Origin: Streptomyces sp. P9-A4
Lineage (GTDB): Bacteria > Actinomycetota > Actinomycetes > Streptomycetales > Streptomycetaceae
Assembly: GCF_036634195.1 (NCBI RefSeq)
Contig: NZ_JAZIFY010000001.1
Location: 4,784,501-4,848,500 of the forward strand
Reading direction: 5' to 3'
DNA length: 64,000 bases
Below are positions 1 to 8,318 of this stretch, in pieces. How positions within the stretch are numbered: position 1 is the stretch's first letter; each line of letters starts with the position of its first letter. Made by a program: the position numbers and the translations under genes. The notes under the pieces are model-generated. The model saw nothing but the letters and a program-made list of their open reading frames with translations. It made no database searches and was not told the DNA's origin.

Positions 1-850
1 TCACCGTCCAGCGGCCGACGGCGGTGAGCCCGGCGTCGTCCGGCCAGGAACGCTCCTTGCGGCCGGTCGCCCCCGTCGTACAGCGGCCCGCCGAGTCCAC
101 GTACCCGTGGAAGAACCAGTCGAGGTCCCGGCCGGCCGGAAGCAGCTCCTGGAGCAGCAGCCGGCTGCCGGCCTCCGGGGTGCGGGCGTACAGCTCCCGG
201 ACCTCGGCCGGCGACCGCACGATCGAGGTACTGCGGAGCCCGGCGCCGGCCGGGAGCAGCCAGGGCCGGCTCCACTTGGCCACCACCGGAAGCCCGATCG
301 ACCAGGCCATGGCGGCGGCCTCGTCGGCGCCGGTGGGGAGTTCGGTACGGGGGTGGGGCAGCCCCAGGTCCGCGCAGGTCCTGGCGAGCGAGGCCTTGTC
401 GGCGACGCGCAGCAGCTGTTCCTCGGTCTGCTCGGGCAACAGGAACCGGGGGGAGAGGTCGGCGCGGCGGCGGGCCAGCGCGAGGGCGCTGACGTCGTCG
501 AGCGGGAGGACGAGAAGGGAAGGTGACGGTGCGTCGGGGGCGTCGTCGCCGGGTGTGTCCGTCCTGTCTCTCGTCCGGCCGTCCGTTCTGCCCTCCGACA
601 GTTCGTCGGCGATCCGGTGGAGGAGGGCGACCAGCTCCCCGGCGGAGTCCGTCGCGGGGCGGGCGCGCACCGAGCGGACATGGCGGGAGCGGGCGACCGG
701 ACTGGTGCTCGATTCGATGACGGCGTGCACCGGAATTCCCGCCCGGCCCAATGAGCGCGCTGCTCCGAGAGTGCCGTGATGGAAGGGGTTCGGATCGAGC
801 CGCACAAGGACGGTGGGGACGCTGGTGTCGAAACGCTGACTGCGCGGCAC
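1..850 (-). CDS. ATP-grasp carboxylate-amine ligase-like protein (3' end cut by window)
   Basis: The gene reads leftward off the window; 283 codons are visible. The start is the GTG at 850, preceded by AAGGG at a spacing of six bases. A longer open frame starting at 864 is a shadow with poor codon use. The protein opens with a nucleotide-binding-like strand (VLVRLDPNPFHHGTLGAAR), continues with an IPVHAVIES segment, and later has VVAKWSRPWLLPAGAG and LLLQELLPAGRDLDWF, as in ATP-grasp enzymes that join a carboxylate to an amine through an acyl phosphate. Its place at the end of a polysaccharide cluster suggests it decorates a sugar or peptide acceptor, but the substrate cannot be read from the sequence. 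Confidence 0.75.
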   Translation of the reverse strand, partial: MPRSQRFDTSVPTVLVRLDPNPFHHGTLGAARSLGRAGIPVHAVIESSTSPVARSRHVRSVRARPATDSAGELVALLHRIADELSEGRTDGRTRDRTDTPGDDAPDAPSPSLLVLPLDDVSALALARRRADLSPRFLLPEQTEEQLLRVADKASLARTCADLGLPHPRTELPTGADEAAAMAWSIGLPVVAKWSRPWLLPAGAGLRSTSIVRSPAEVRELYARTPEAGSRLLLQELLPAGRDLDWFFHGYVDSAGRCTTGATGRKERSWPDDAGLTAVGRWTV

Positions 851-1007
851 GGCATGCCCTTCATCTCGGGTGCCCCAACTGGGCGATCAAATCCTCTAAT
901 GGACTACTGATCGGAGGGAAGCCGAGTTCACGGTCGGCTCATTAGGAATACTTTCGGAGTATCAGATTGACGGAGCGTCAAAAGGCGTACGAAGTGAGGG
1001 AGTGGCC
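851..1007. promoter_or_regulatory. divergent promoter region with two inverted repeats
   Basis: This relatively AT-rich gap separates the ATP-grasp gene (minus) from the GH26-like gene (plus). It holds an inverted repeat ATACT-ttcgg-AGTAT at 948-962 and another GCCGA/TCGGC at 921-938. Both could be operator half-site pairs. No confident -35/-10 pair is assigned. Confidence 0.45.
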
Positions 1008-2597
1008 ATGGGAGCTGCACACCGGAGAACGGCGAGAGCGTGGCTGGGGGTGTTCACCGCCGGTCTTCTCGCCTCGGGTTCAGTCGTGCTGTCGTCCCCC
1101 GCGCACGCCGCCGAGTCCGTCACGGCGGGCGATCCCGGGCCGTCGCTCTCCGGCGCCATGGGCGCCTTCCTCGATTCGGGCGCGCTCGGGGTCGCCCGTA
1201 TCGAGGCCCTCCAGCAGTGGCTCGGTGGCCGCGAGCTCCGCGTCGGCCACACCTACCTTCCCGGCGACCTCTGGAAGAACATCGAGGGACCCCCCGGCTT
1301 CCTCGACGCCTGGGCGGACTGGCGCAACGAGAAGTCCGACCGCATGTTCGTCCTCAACGTGCCCATGCTGGAGCGCAACGAGGCCGGGGTCTCCGACGCC
1401 GAGGTCCGCCGGCAGCTCCGGCTCGGCGCCTCCGGCTACTACGACCACCACTTCAGGACCCTCGCCCGCCGCCTCGTCGGGCTCCGGGCCGCCGACACCG
1501 TCGTCGCCCTCGGCTGGGAGATGAACGGCACCACCTACACCCACCGGTGCGGGCCCGACCCCACCGCGTGGAAGAAGTACTGGAACCGGATCGTCGCCGC
1601 GATGCGGTCGGTACCCGGCCAGAGGTTCCGCTTCGACTTCAATCCGAGCCGGGGGCTCGACGCCGTTCCGTGGACCGAGTGCTACCCGGGTGACGACGTC
1701 GTCGACATCATCGGGATGGACTCGTACGACCAGCCCTCGGGTTCGCGTTTCGACCAGCACGTCAGTGAGCCGTACGGGCTCCAGAAGCAGGTCGATTTCG
1801 CCGCCGAGCACGGAAAGCAGATCTCCTATCCCGAATGGGGTCTCTTCCGGAACGGGGACAACCCCGAATACGTGCGGCGCATGCTCGAATGGATGAAGCT
1901 GCACAAGCCGCTCTACCACACGATCACCGATTACTGCCCGCACGGCGTCTGGCAGTGCGACGACAATCCCCGGTCTTCGGCGACGTTCCGCCAGATGCTG
2001 TACGGCACGGAACCGGAAGTCCCGACACAGCCGACGGATCCGACCGACCCGACGTGGCCGACGTGGCCGACGGACCCCACGTGGCCGACGGATCCGACAT
2101 GGCCGACGGACCCGACGGACCCGACGGTTCCGGAACCGAAGCCTGAGCCGAAGCCGGAACCGAAGCCTGAGCCGAAGCCGGAACCCAAGCCTGAGCCGAA
2201 GCCGGAACCGAAGCCGGAACCGAAGCCGGAGCCGAAGCCCGAGCCGAAGCCGGAACCGAAGCCGGAGCCGAAGCCCGAGCCGAAGCCGGAGCCGAAGCCC
2301 GAGCCGAAGCCGGAGCCGAAGCCCGAGCCGAAGCCGGAGCCGAAGCCCGAGCCGAAGCCGGAGCCGAAGCCCGAGCCGAAGCCGGAGCCGAAGCCGGAGC
2401 CGAAGCCGGAACCGAAGCCGGAGCCGAAGCCGGAACCCAAGCCGGAACCCAAGCCCAAGCCCTCCTGCTGGACCGTGAACCTCGGTTCATGGGTCGAGAG
2501 TTGGATCGGCGGGCCGGTCTGCGTCCCCAAGGACTCCTGGAAGGACAAGGTCGACCTCGACTGGAAGGGCGCGCTGAAGGGCGTCTGGCCCTTCTGA
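1008..2597 (+). CDS. secreted GH26-like glycoside hydrolase with Pro-Lys-Pro-Glu tail
   Basis: This is a 529-residue protein. I chose the ATG at 1008 over the GTG at 1002 because GAGGG sits seven bases ahead of the ATG but only one ahead of the GTG. A signal peptide covers about residues 1-35 (cut after AHA). The catalytic domain (about 45-335) has LGWEMNG with Glu171 as likely acid/base and YPEWG with Glu276 as likely nucleophile, the GH26 pattern of beta-mannanase-type enzymes. A Thr/Pro/Trp/Asp linker follows, then about 27 PKPE units, then a roughly 45-residue Trp-rich tail with two Cys ([16 protein letters not shown]). It is transcribed against the surrounding polysaccharide genes, so it may trim that polymer. 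A shorter paralogue lies at 19717-20736. Confidence 0.8.
   Translation: MGAAHRRTARAWLGVFTAGLLASGSVVLSSPAHAAESVTAGDPGPSLSGAMGAFLDSGALGVARIEALQQWLGGRELRVGHTYLPGDLWKNIEGPPGFLDAWADWRNEKSDRMFVLNVPMLERNEAGVSDAEVRRQLRLGASGYYDHHFRTLARRLVGLRAADTVVALGWEMNGTTYTHRCGPDPTAWKKYWNRIVAAMRSVPGQRFRFDFNPSRGLDAVPWTECYPGDDVVDIIGMDSYDQPSGSRFDQHVSEPYGLQKQVDFAAEHGKQISYPEWGLFRNGDNPEYVRRMLEWMKLHKPLYHTITDYCPHGVWQCDDNPRSSATFRQMLYGTEPEVPTQPTDPTDPTWPTWPTDPTWPTDPTWPTDPTDPTVPEPKPEPKPEPKPEPKPEPKPEPKPEPKPEPKPEPKPEPKPEPKPEPKPEPKPEPKPEPKPEPKPEPKPEPKPEPKPEPKPEPKPEPKPEPKPEPKPEPKPEPKPEPKPKPSCWTVNLGSWVESWIGGPVCVPKDSWKDKVDLDWKGALKGVWPF
2130..2462 (+). repeat. 12-bp coding tandem repeat (PKPE units)
   Basis: About 27 in-frame copies of a 12-base unit (variants of CCGAAGCCGGAG) encode alternating PKPE. 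Copies differ mainly at third positions (GAA/GAG, CCG/CCC/CCT). The result is an extended, charge-alternating stalk, and the array is prone to length change by slippage. Confidence 0.95.
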
Positions 2598-2636
2598 CCG
2601 GTCCGTACCGGTGGTCGTGCGCGGAGGCGGCGGAAC

Positions 2637-3779
2637 TCATCCGTCGCCGCCGCGCGGCGTCCGCCCCGGCAGCCGGCCGAGCGCCCGCCCCACCCAGGGG
2701 CGCTCGCGCGCCTGCCGGGCGGCCCAGCGGCGCGCGTCGGCGGCGCCCGCGCGCAGCCACAGCAGCGGGGCCGTACCGCGCCCGGTGAGCATCAGCCGCT
2801 GGTTGCCCACCGTCTCGGGCCGCCAGTGGTGCTTGTACGCCTCGGTGCCCCGCAGCATGCTCAGCGTGGCCCGCCCGCCCGCGCTGGTCTCCCCGGCGCC
2901 GTGCCGCAGCAGCATCGTCGCCACGTCGACCTTGCGGGCGCGCAGCGCGGGATCGGCGCCGTACAGATAGCCGCCCGCGAGCCGGGGGGACATCAAGGTC
3001 AGGTCGGCGGCCACCACGTCCCCGGCGAGCCGGAACTCCGTGACCATCGCGTCCCCGCGCTCCACCATCGGACGCACGGCACGGGTGAGGTGCTGGGCGA
3101 AGCGTTCGCTCGTGTGTTCGGCGGTCACCCCCCTTCCCTGCCACTGGAGTTGATGGAGCCTCAGGAGCCGGTCGAGCGCGGCGGGCACCTCCGCCCCGCT
3201 GACGACCTGCGCGTCGATCCCGAGGGCGTCCAGCTTCCGCAGCTTGGCCCGGACCCGCTGCGCCTTCCCGGAGGGGATGCGTTCGAGGAGCCCCTCCATG
3301 GGTACGGCGGGCAGCTCCAGGCACAGCGAGTCGGGCAGCCGCCTGCGCGGGCCCCGCCAGTGGGCGAGGACCTGCTCGATGGCCGCCCCCGGCCGTACCT
3401 CCCGCAGGTCGATCACCGCGCCCCGGGCGGCCCTGGCGATGCCCCGGGCCAGCGCGGGCGCCGCCTCCGGGCAGTCGTCGTCGACGAGCACGTCCGTGAA
3501 GTCGGTGATCGTGCCGCCGAGCTGGGTGAGGACGGGCAGCGGCCCCCGGGCCCGCATCAGGGGCGCGGCGGCGACGAGCGCGCCGTCGGCGCCCCGTACG
3601 AGCACCACCCGCAGCGCTCCGGGCCTGCCGTACGAGAGCCACCAGGAGTGCAGCCAGGCGTGGGACTGGAAGGGGGTGGCGGTGGAGCAGCGCCCGTACA
3701 GCGCCGTCCACTCGGCCGCCAGGCGCCCGAACGCGTCCTCGTCACGGCAGATCCCGGTGCTCAGCGATCTCGGGGTCAC
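2637..3779 (-). CDS. FemAB/GNAT-fold acyltransferase-like protein (BioF2/CelD type)
   Basis: This 380-residue protein starts at the GTG at 3779, which overlaps the TGA of the upstream Wzz-like gene by four bases. It resembles the acyl-CoA N-acyltransferase group found in exopolysaccharide clusters: WTALYGRCSTATPFQSHAWL near the N terminus, a central LRKLDALGIDAQ region, and LAGGYLYGADPALRARKVDV then LSMLRGTEAYKHHW in the second GNAT lobe. Such proteins acylate amino sugars or peptides; the acceptor here is unknown. It is the last gene of the operon running from 13271 and converges on the GH26-like gene with a 39-base gap. Confidence 0.75.
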   Translation of the reverse strand: MTPRSLSTGICRDEDAFGRLAAEWTALYGRCSTATPFQSHAWLHSWWLSYGRPGALRVVLVRGADGALVAAAPLMRARGPLPVLTQLGGTITDFTDVLVDDDCPEAAPALARGIARAARGAVIDLREVRPGAAIEQVLAHWRGPRRRLPDSLCLELPAVPMEGLLERIPSGKAQRVRAKLRKLDALGIDAQVVSGAEVPAALDRLLRLHQLQWQGRGVTAEHTSERFAQHLTRAVRPMVERGDAMVTEFRLAGDVVAADLTLMSPRLAGGYLYGADPALRARKVDVATMLLRHGAGETSAGGRATLSMLRGTEAYKHHWRPETVGNQRLMLTGRGTAPLLWLRAGAADARRWAARQARERPWVGRALGRLPGRTPRGGDG

Positions 3780-4459
3780 ACCGCCTCCGGCTGGTGCGCG
3801 GCGGTGGCCGGGGCGGGCACGGCGGCGGGGGCGGACCCGGCCGGGGCGGCCGTCTGCCGGGAGTGGCGGGCCTCGCCGCGCGAGGCGGCGCGCTTCGGGC
3901 GGACCAGCAGGGCGAGACCGCCGAGGAGGCCGCCCGCGCAGGCGCCGACGAGCGCGGAGAGCGGCGCCGAGGGGGAGACGGGGGCGATCGGCTTCGTGGC
4001 CCGGGAGAACTGGACGACCTTCACGCCCGTGCTGCCCGCGACGTGCGAGCTGTTGAGGACGAGCGCGCGGGCCACCCCGTCGGCCATCGACACGGCCTTC
4101 GAGGGCTGTTCCGCCTGGGCGGTGATGGAGATCATCGGCGCGTCCGGGGAGGTCTCCGCCCGCACGCTCCGGCGCAGGGTGTCGGCGGTGACCCCGGCCC
4201 ACACCTGGGCGTCGCCGGTCACCGCGATGTCGGTGGCGACCCGCCCGTACGCCTGCGCGAAGCCCAGCGCTGCCGCCGGGTCGGACTTCTCGGCCGGTAC
4301 GACGATGACATAGCTGGTCGCCGCGTACTGCGGGGTCTTGAGGGCCCCGTATCCCCCGCCGAGCGCCGCCCCGGCGAGGACGGCGGCGGGCAGGACCGCC
4401 CAGCGGCCGGGCCTGCGCAGGGCGGCGGGGAGGGAGGTGCGGGGTGGGGTGGTGTTCAT
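3776..4459 (-). CDS. Wzz-like polysaccharide chain-length/co-polymerase protein
   Basis: This 227-residue membrane protein has a first transmembrane segment at about 19-40, an extracytoplasmic part (about 40-165), a second segment at about 168-190 (LVGACAGGLLGGLALLV), and an Ala/Pro-rich cytoplasmic tail with no kinase domain. The layout and the segment VSPSAPLSALVGA are typical of Wzz/YveK-type proteins that set polymer length. It lies 13 bases after a GT4 gene and overlaps the acyltransferase gene, so the genes are probably co-translated. Confidence 0.8.
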   Translation of the reverse strand: MNTTPPRTSLPAALRRPGRWAVLPAAVLAGAALGGGYGALKTPQYAATSYVIVVPAEKSDPAAALGFAQAYGRVATDIAVTGDAQVWAGVTADTLRRSVRAETSPDAPMISITAQAEQPSKAVSMADGVARALVLNSSHVAGSTGVKVVQFSRATKPIAPVSPSAPLSALVGACAGGLLGGLALLVRPKRAASRGEARHSRQTAAPAGSAPAAVPAPATAAHQPEAV

Positions 4460-4472
4460 CGGTCGGGCTCTC

Positions 4473-5606
4473 TCAGTTCGCGGGGGAGGGGATGCCGTGG
4501 ACGGCCTGGTCGTAGAGGGACATCAACTGGCCGGCGCTGTGCGCGATGTCGTAGCGGCGGGCCGCCGCCGGCAGCGGGAGGCGGGCGAGCCGGGCGTCCC
4601 GGATGCCGCGCAGCGCGGAGACCAGCTCGGGCACGGACCCGCCGATCCGGCGCGCGCCCGGGGCGGCGTCCGGTGCCAGGTCGTCGATCGCCGGGCAGGC
4701 CACGTACAGCACGGGCAGTCCGGCGGCGAGGGCCTCGACGACGGCGAGCCCGAAGGTCTCGTCGGGGGAGGTGGACACGAACACGTCCATGGCGGCGAGC
4801 AGTTCCGGCAGTGAAGGGCCCGTGGAGGAGGCGGTCGGCGGGTCCTCGCAGGCGCCGGTCAGCAGCACCCGGTCGGCGGCCCCGCAGGCGCGGGCCGTCC
4901 GCAGCAGTTCCTCGCGCCGCTCGCCCTCGCCGACGAGCAGCAGCCGGGCCTCCGGGACCTCGGCCACCGCCCGGACGAGCCGGTCGAAGCGCTTCCCCGG
5001 CGTCAGCCGCCCCACCCCGCCCACGACATGGGCGTCCTCGGGGAGCCCGAGGGCCTCGCGGGTGCGGCGGCGGGCGCGGGCGTCGAAGGTGAAGCGGTCC
5101 GTCTCGATGCCGTTGGGGACGACCCGGATGCGCTCGGCGGGCACCCCCCAGTCGGCGAGCCGGCGCGCCACGCTGGGCGAGACGGCGACCGTGGAGGTGC
5201 CGAGCCGCTCGGACGCCAGATACAGGGCGCGGGTCCCCGCGGAGAGCGGACGGCCCTCGATCTGCGTCTCGCCGAGGGAGTGCTCGGTGGCGATGACCCG
5301 CCGCACCCCGGCCAGCCGGGCCGCCGTCCTGCCGTACACGCACGCCCGGTACAGATGGGTGTGTACGAGGTCGTAGCGGCCCTGCCGGACGATCCGCGCG
5401 AGCCGCGGCAGCGCGCCGAGGTCGCGGTTCCCGGTCATGCCCAGATGGGTGACGGGGGTGCCGTCCGCCTCGATGCCCGCGGCGACGGCCCCGGGGTTGG
5501 TCAGGGTGACCACGTCGCTCCGCACCGGCAGGTGCCGCAGCAGCAGCCGCAGCTGCTGCTCGGCGCCGCCGATGCCGAGCCCGGTGATGACGTGCAGGAC
5601 CTTCAC
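4473..5606 (-). CDS. glycosyltransferase family 4 protein (second of two)
   Basis: This 377-residue GT-B retaining glycosyltransferase starts at GTG 5606, overlapping the stop of the deacetylase gene. The N-terminal acceptor domain begins VLHVITGLGIGGAEQQL and includes DLVHTHLYRACVYGR. The donor domain has VVGGVGRLTPGKRFDRLV and the EX7E region PDETFGLAVVEALAAGLPV. The donor sugar is not predictable. Because it sits between a deacetylase and a Wzz-like protein, assembly of the cluster's polymer is its likely job. Confidence 0.88.
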   Translation of the reverse strand: MKVLHVITGLGIGGAEQQLRLLLRHLPVRSDVVTLTNPGAVAAGIEADGTPVTHLGMTGNRDLGALPRLARIVRQGRYDLVHTHLYRACVYGRTAARLAGVRRVIATEHSLGETQIEGRPLSAGTRALYLASERLGTSTVAVSPSVARRLADWGVPAERIRVVPNGIETDRFTFDARARRRTREALGLPEDAHVVGGVGRLTPGKRFDRLVRAVAEVPEARLLLVGEGERREELLRTARACGAADRVLLTGACEDPPTASSTGPSLPELLAAMDVFVSTSPDETFGLAVVEALAAGLPVLYVACPAIDDLAPDAAPGARRIGGSVPELVSALRGIRDARLARLPLPAAARRYDIAHSAGQLMSLYDQAVHGIPSPAN

Positions 5607-6406
5607 GGCGCACCGACCACGGCGGGGCCGTACGGCGCGGGCGTCAGATCGGCGGGGTGGCGGCGGCGCAGGGGGTGCAGGACGCGCTTGGCGGTGAGTC
5701 GCCAGGGGGTGTCGTCCTCGCCGATGTGGACCCGGGGCAGGGCGTACGCGCCAGTGTGCGGGCCCGGGTCGATCGCGCAGGCGTAGCGGTAGCCGGCCTT
5801 GCGCACGGCGCGGATCACGCGCGCGTCGACCTGCCCGTAGGGATAGCAGAAGCCGTCCACGGGGCCGCCGGTCATCTCCTCCAGGAGTTCGCGGCTGCGC
5901 CCGGTCTCGGCGGCGAGCGCCGCGTCGTCCGCCTCGGTGAGCGGGACGTGGGTGAGCCCGTGCGAGCCGATCTCCATACCGGCGTCGGCGATCCGCAGGA
6001 TGCCGTCCTCGGTGAGCAGCGACTTGCGCGGCCCGTCCGTGTCCCAGCCGTTCTCCCCGCCGAGCCGCCCCGGCAGGACGTACACCGTCGCCGTGAAGCC
6101 GTGCCGGCGCAGCAGCGGCAGCGCCGAGTCGACGAAGTCCGCGTACCCGTCGTCGAAGGTCAGGCCCACGAGCCCCCGGGCGCGCCCCTCGGCGGTGGCG
6201 GCGAGCAGTTCCCGCACCGAGACCCCGCGCAGTCCCCGGTCGGCCATCCAGTGCAGTTGCCGGGCGAAGCGCACCGGGGAGACGGTCACCCGGTACGGGT
6301 CGTCAGCGGTGTCCGTGATCGAGTGGTACATCGCCACCCACAGGGGCGGTTTCACCCACAGGGGCGGCTTCGGCAGCAGACGGCGCAGCGCGGTGGCGGC
6401 GGGCAT
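5603..6406 (-). CDS. NodB-type polysaccharide deacetylase
   Basis: This 267-residue protein has the ATG at 6406 preceded by GGAGGA at seven bases. NodB motifs are clear: AMYHSITD near the N terminus, LTFDDGYADF (metal and catalytic Asp pair), GSHGLTH (two metal His) and GFCYPYGQVD. The family removes N- or O-acetyl groups from chitin-like, peptidoglycan or exopolysaccharide chains. There is no obvious signal peptide, though a short hydrophobic stretch (PPLWVAMYH) follows a duplicated KPPLWV hexapeptide. Its first 104 bases overlap the 3' end of the flippase gene, which is unusually long. Substrate is inferred only from context. Confidence 0.85.
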   Translation of the reverse strand: MPAATALRRLLPKPPLWVKPPLWVAMYHSITDTADDPYRVTVSPVRFARQLHWMADRGLRGVSVRELLAATAEGRARGLVGLTFDDGYADFVDSALPLLRRHGFTATVYVLPGRLGGENGWDTDGPRKSLLTEDGILRIADAGMEIGSHGLTHVPLTEADDAALAAETGRSRELLEEMTGGPVDGFCYPYGQVDARVIRAVRKAGYRYACAIDPGPHTGAYALPRVHIGEDDTPWRLTAKRVLHPLRRRHPADLTPAPYGPAVVGAP

Positions 6407-8318
6407 GGGCGGTCCTCCGGTAGGCGGAGCGGGGCAGGGGTGGAATCTCGGGCGCCTTGGCGGCGCAGGCGATGAAGAGCAGGAAGACACCGATGACGAC
6501 CAGGCCCGCGACGGTGACGGCGAGGAAGGCGGGGCCGATCGCGATCGAGCAGAGCCAGCCGGCGCCGGTGGCCCAGGCGCCCGCCGTGGCGAGCCGCAGC
6601 AGACCCTTGCCGAGCCGGTCGACGTGCACCGGGACGGACTGGCGGCGCGCGCCGCGCAGCAGCAGCACCGCGGCGACGGTGATGCCGAGGGCGTTGGCGG
6701 CGGCGATGCCGACGGCGCCCCAGTGGTCGGCGGCGGGAACACCGGCGGCGGCCGTGGTGGCGAGCCCGGCGGCCATGGCGGCGGCCGGGTACCAGAGCGG
6801 CCGGGCGGCGGAGAAGTAGCAGCGGACGAGGGCGCCGACCATGGTCTGGCCGAGCAGGCCGAGGGCGTACACCCGCATGACGGCGGCGGTCGCCACCGTG
6901 TCGGCGCGTCCGAACTCGCCCCGCTCGAAAAGCAGTTCGACGATACGGGGGGCGGCGGCGATCACCGTCGACGCGCCGACGAGCACGACGACGGCGGCCA
7001 GCAGCAGATCCCGCTCGACCCGGCGGCGGGCCGTCTCCGTGTCGCCCGCGGCGAGCGCGCGGGCCACCATCGGGAAGCTGACCGTGCACAGCATCAGCGA
7101 GAGGATCATCGGCATCTGCGCGACCTTCTGCGCGTAGTTCAGATGCGAGATGGCACCGGCGGGCAGCGGCGAGGCGAGGAAGCGCTCGATCAGGGTCTGC
7201 GACTGGCGGCAGAGCGAGAAGGCGACGACGGGCGCGATGAGCCCGAGGACCAGGACGCGGCCCTCGCCCACGCTGCCGCCGGACGCGGGCGCCTCGGGCT
7301 CGCGCATCGGCAGCGGACGGGCGCGCAGCTCGCGCAGCAGCGAGGGCAGTTGTACGAGCACCATCAGGACCCCGCCGACCGCGACCCCGGCGGCGGCGGA
7401 GCGCACCCCCAGCGGTTCGCGCAGCACGAGGACGGTGCCGATGATGCCCGCGTTGTACGCCACGTAGATCGCGGCCGGCGGCAGGAAGCGGCCGTGCGCG
7501 CGCAGCGCCGCCGAGCAGTAGCCGACCAGCGAGAAGGTCAGCACACAGGTGCCGGTCAGCCGCGTGCAGTCGACTGCGAGCGCCGGATCGGGCAGCCCGG
7601 GCGCGAGGACCGGGACGAGCAGCGGGGCGGCGGCGACGAGGAGCGCGGAGACGACACCGAGGACGAGGACGATCCGGGGGAGCGTGCCGCGCACCAGGGC
7701 CCGCACCGGGTCGCCGAACGGGCTGTGCGCACGGCGGGCCAGCGCCCGGGAGAACGCGGGCACCAGGATCAGCGCCATGGCGTCCTCGATGAGCAGCGTC
7801 GAGGCGAACTCGGGGACCGTCCACGCCACCAGGAACGCGTCGGTCTCGGCCCCGGCGCCGAAGTACCCGGCCAGGATCTGGTCCCGTACGAGCCCGAGCA
7901 GCGCCCCGACGGCGGTGAGCCCGGCGGTCACGGCGGCGGCCCTGGCGAGGAACCCGCGCCCCTCGGCCGCCCCGGCACGGGCGGGCCGCACGCGCGCGTG
8001 GGCGCGGCGGCCGGGAGGACGGGAGGCGGCGGGCGGGGACGGGGGAGCGCCCGCGGTTCCCGAAGGTGTACGGGTATCGGTCGCGCACCCCGAAGACGTA
8101 CGGGTTTCGGTCGCGCGGAGTTCGCGTACGGCCGCTCCCGCCCCCGACCCCGGCAGCACGACGGCCTCCGGGGTCCACGGGGAGTCCGTGGGGCCCGGAG
8201 GCGCGGTCGGCCAGGGGTCGGTGAGCGGGGTGCCGCAGGGCGGGCGGGCCGGGGGGCGCGGTTCGCCCGCCCGCGGCGCGTCCGTGGGCTCCGGCTCCCC
8301 GGCCCACGGGTCACGCAC
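6303..8318 (-). CDS. MurJ/Wzx-like lipid-linked oligosaccharide flippase
   Basis: This 671-residue protein starts at GTG 8318 (GGAGG six bases upstream) and overlaps the ligase-like gene by eight bases. The first 130 residues are Pro/Arg-rich and not membrane-embedded. Then come about 13-14 hydrophobic helices from AAAVTAGLTAVGALLGLVRD onward, with MOP-superfamily features such as LRAHGRFLPPAAIYVAYN and NYAQKVAQMPM. In this cluster it most likely moves undecaprenyl-linked repeat units outward rather than serving as the housekeeping lipid II flippase. The C-terminal 20 residues contain a small duplication and overlap the next gene by 104 bases. Confidence 0.85.
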   Translation of the reverse strand: MRDPWAGEPEPTDAPRAGEPRPPARPPCGTPLTDPWPTAPPGPTDSPWTPEAVVLPGSGAGAAVRELRATETRTSSGCATDTRTPSGTAGAPPSPPAASRPPGRRAHARVRPARAGAAEGRGFLARAAAVTAGLTAVGALLGLVRDQILAGYFGAGAETDAFLVAWTVPEFASTLLIEDAMALILVPAFSRALARRAHSPFGDPVRALVRGTLPRIVLVLGVVSALLVAAAPLLVPVLAPGLPDPALAVDCTRLTGTCVLTFSLVGYCSAALRAHGRFLPPAAIYVAYNAGIIGTVLVLREPLGVRSAAAGVAVGGVLMVLVQLPSLLRELRARPLPMREPEAPASGGSVGEGRVLVLGLIAPVVAFSLCRQSQTLIERFLASPLPAGAISHLNYAQKVAQMPMILSLMLCTVSFPMVARALAAGDTETARRRVERDLLLAAVVVLVGASTVIAAAPRIVELLFERGEFGRADTVATAAVMRVYALGLLGQTMVGALVRCYFSAARPLWYPAAAMAAGLATTAAAGVPAADHWGAVGIAAANALGITVAAVLLLRGARRQSVPVHVDRLGKGLLRLATAGAWATGAGWLCSIAIGPAFLAVTVAGLVVIGVFLLFIACAAKAPEIPPLPRSAYRRTAHARRHRAAPSAAEAAPVGETAPVGGDVPLDHGHR
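6335..6370. repeat. 18-bp tandem duplication inside a gene overlap
   Basis: Two adjacent 18-base units (6335-6352 and 6353-6370) differ at one base. They lie where the deacetylase and flippase genes overlap, so the duplication adds six residues to both proteins in different frames: KPPLWV twice in the deacetylase and an APVGE/APVGG repeat in the flippase tail. Confidence 0.9.
8061..8116. repeat. 26-bp direct repeat in the flippase N-terminal extension
   Basis: Units at 8061-8086 and 8091-8116 match at 23 of 26 bases and are offset by 30 bases (ten codons). They encode the related peptides ATETRTSSG and ATDTRTPSG in the disordered extension. Confidence 0.8.

Noticed and set aside
1..864. Open frame starting at 864 on the minus strand and ending in the window
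   Set aside because: Codon use is poor; the neighbouring frame from GTG 850 gives an ATP-grasp protein with a proper Shine-Dalgarno.
1931..2548. A GFGSG-repeat protein on the minus strand
   Set aside because: It is the mirror of the PKPE-coding array of the GH26-like gene.
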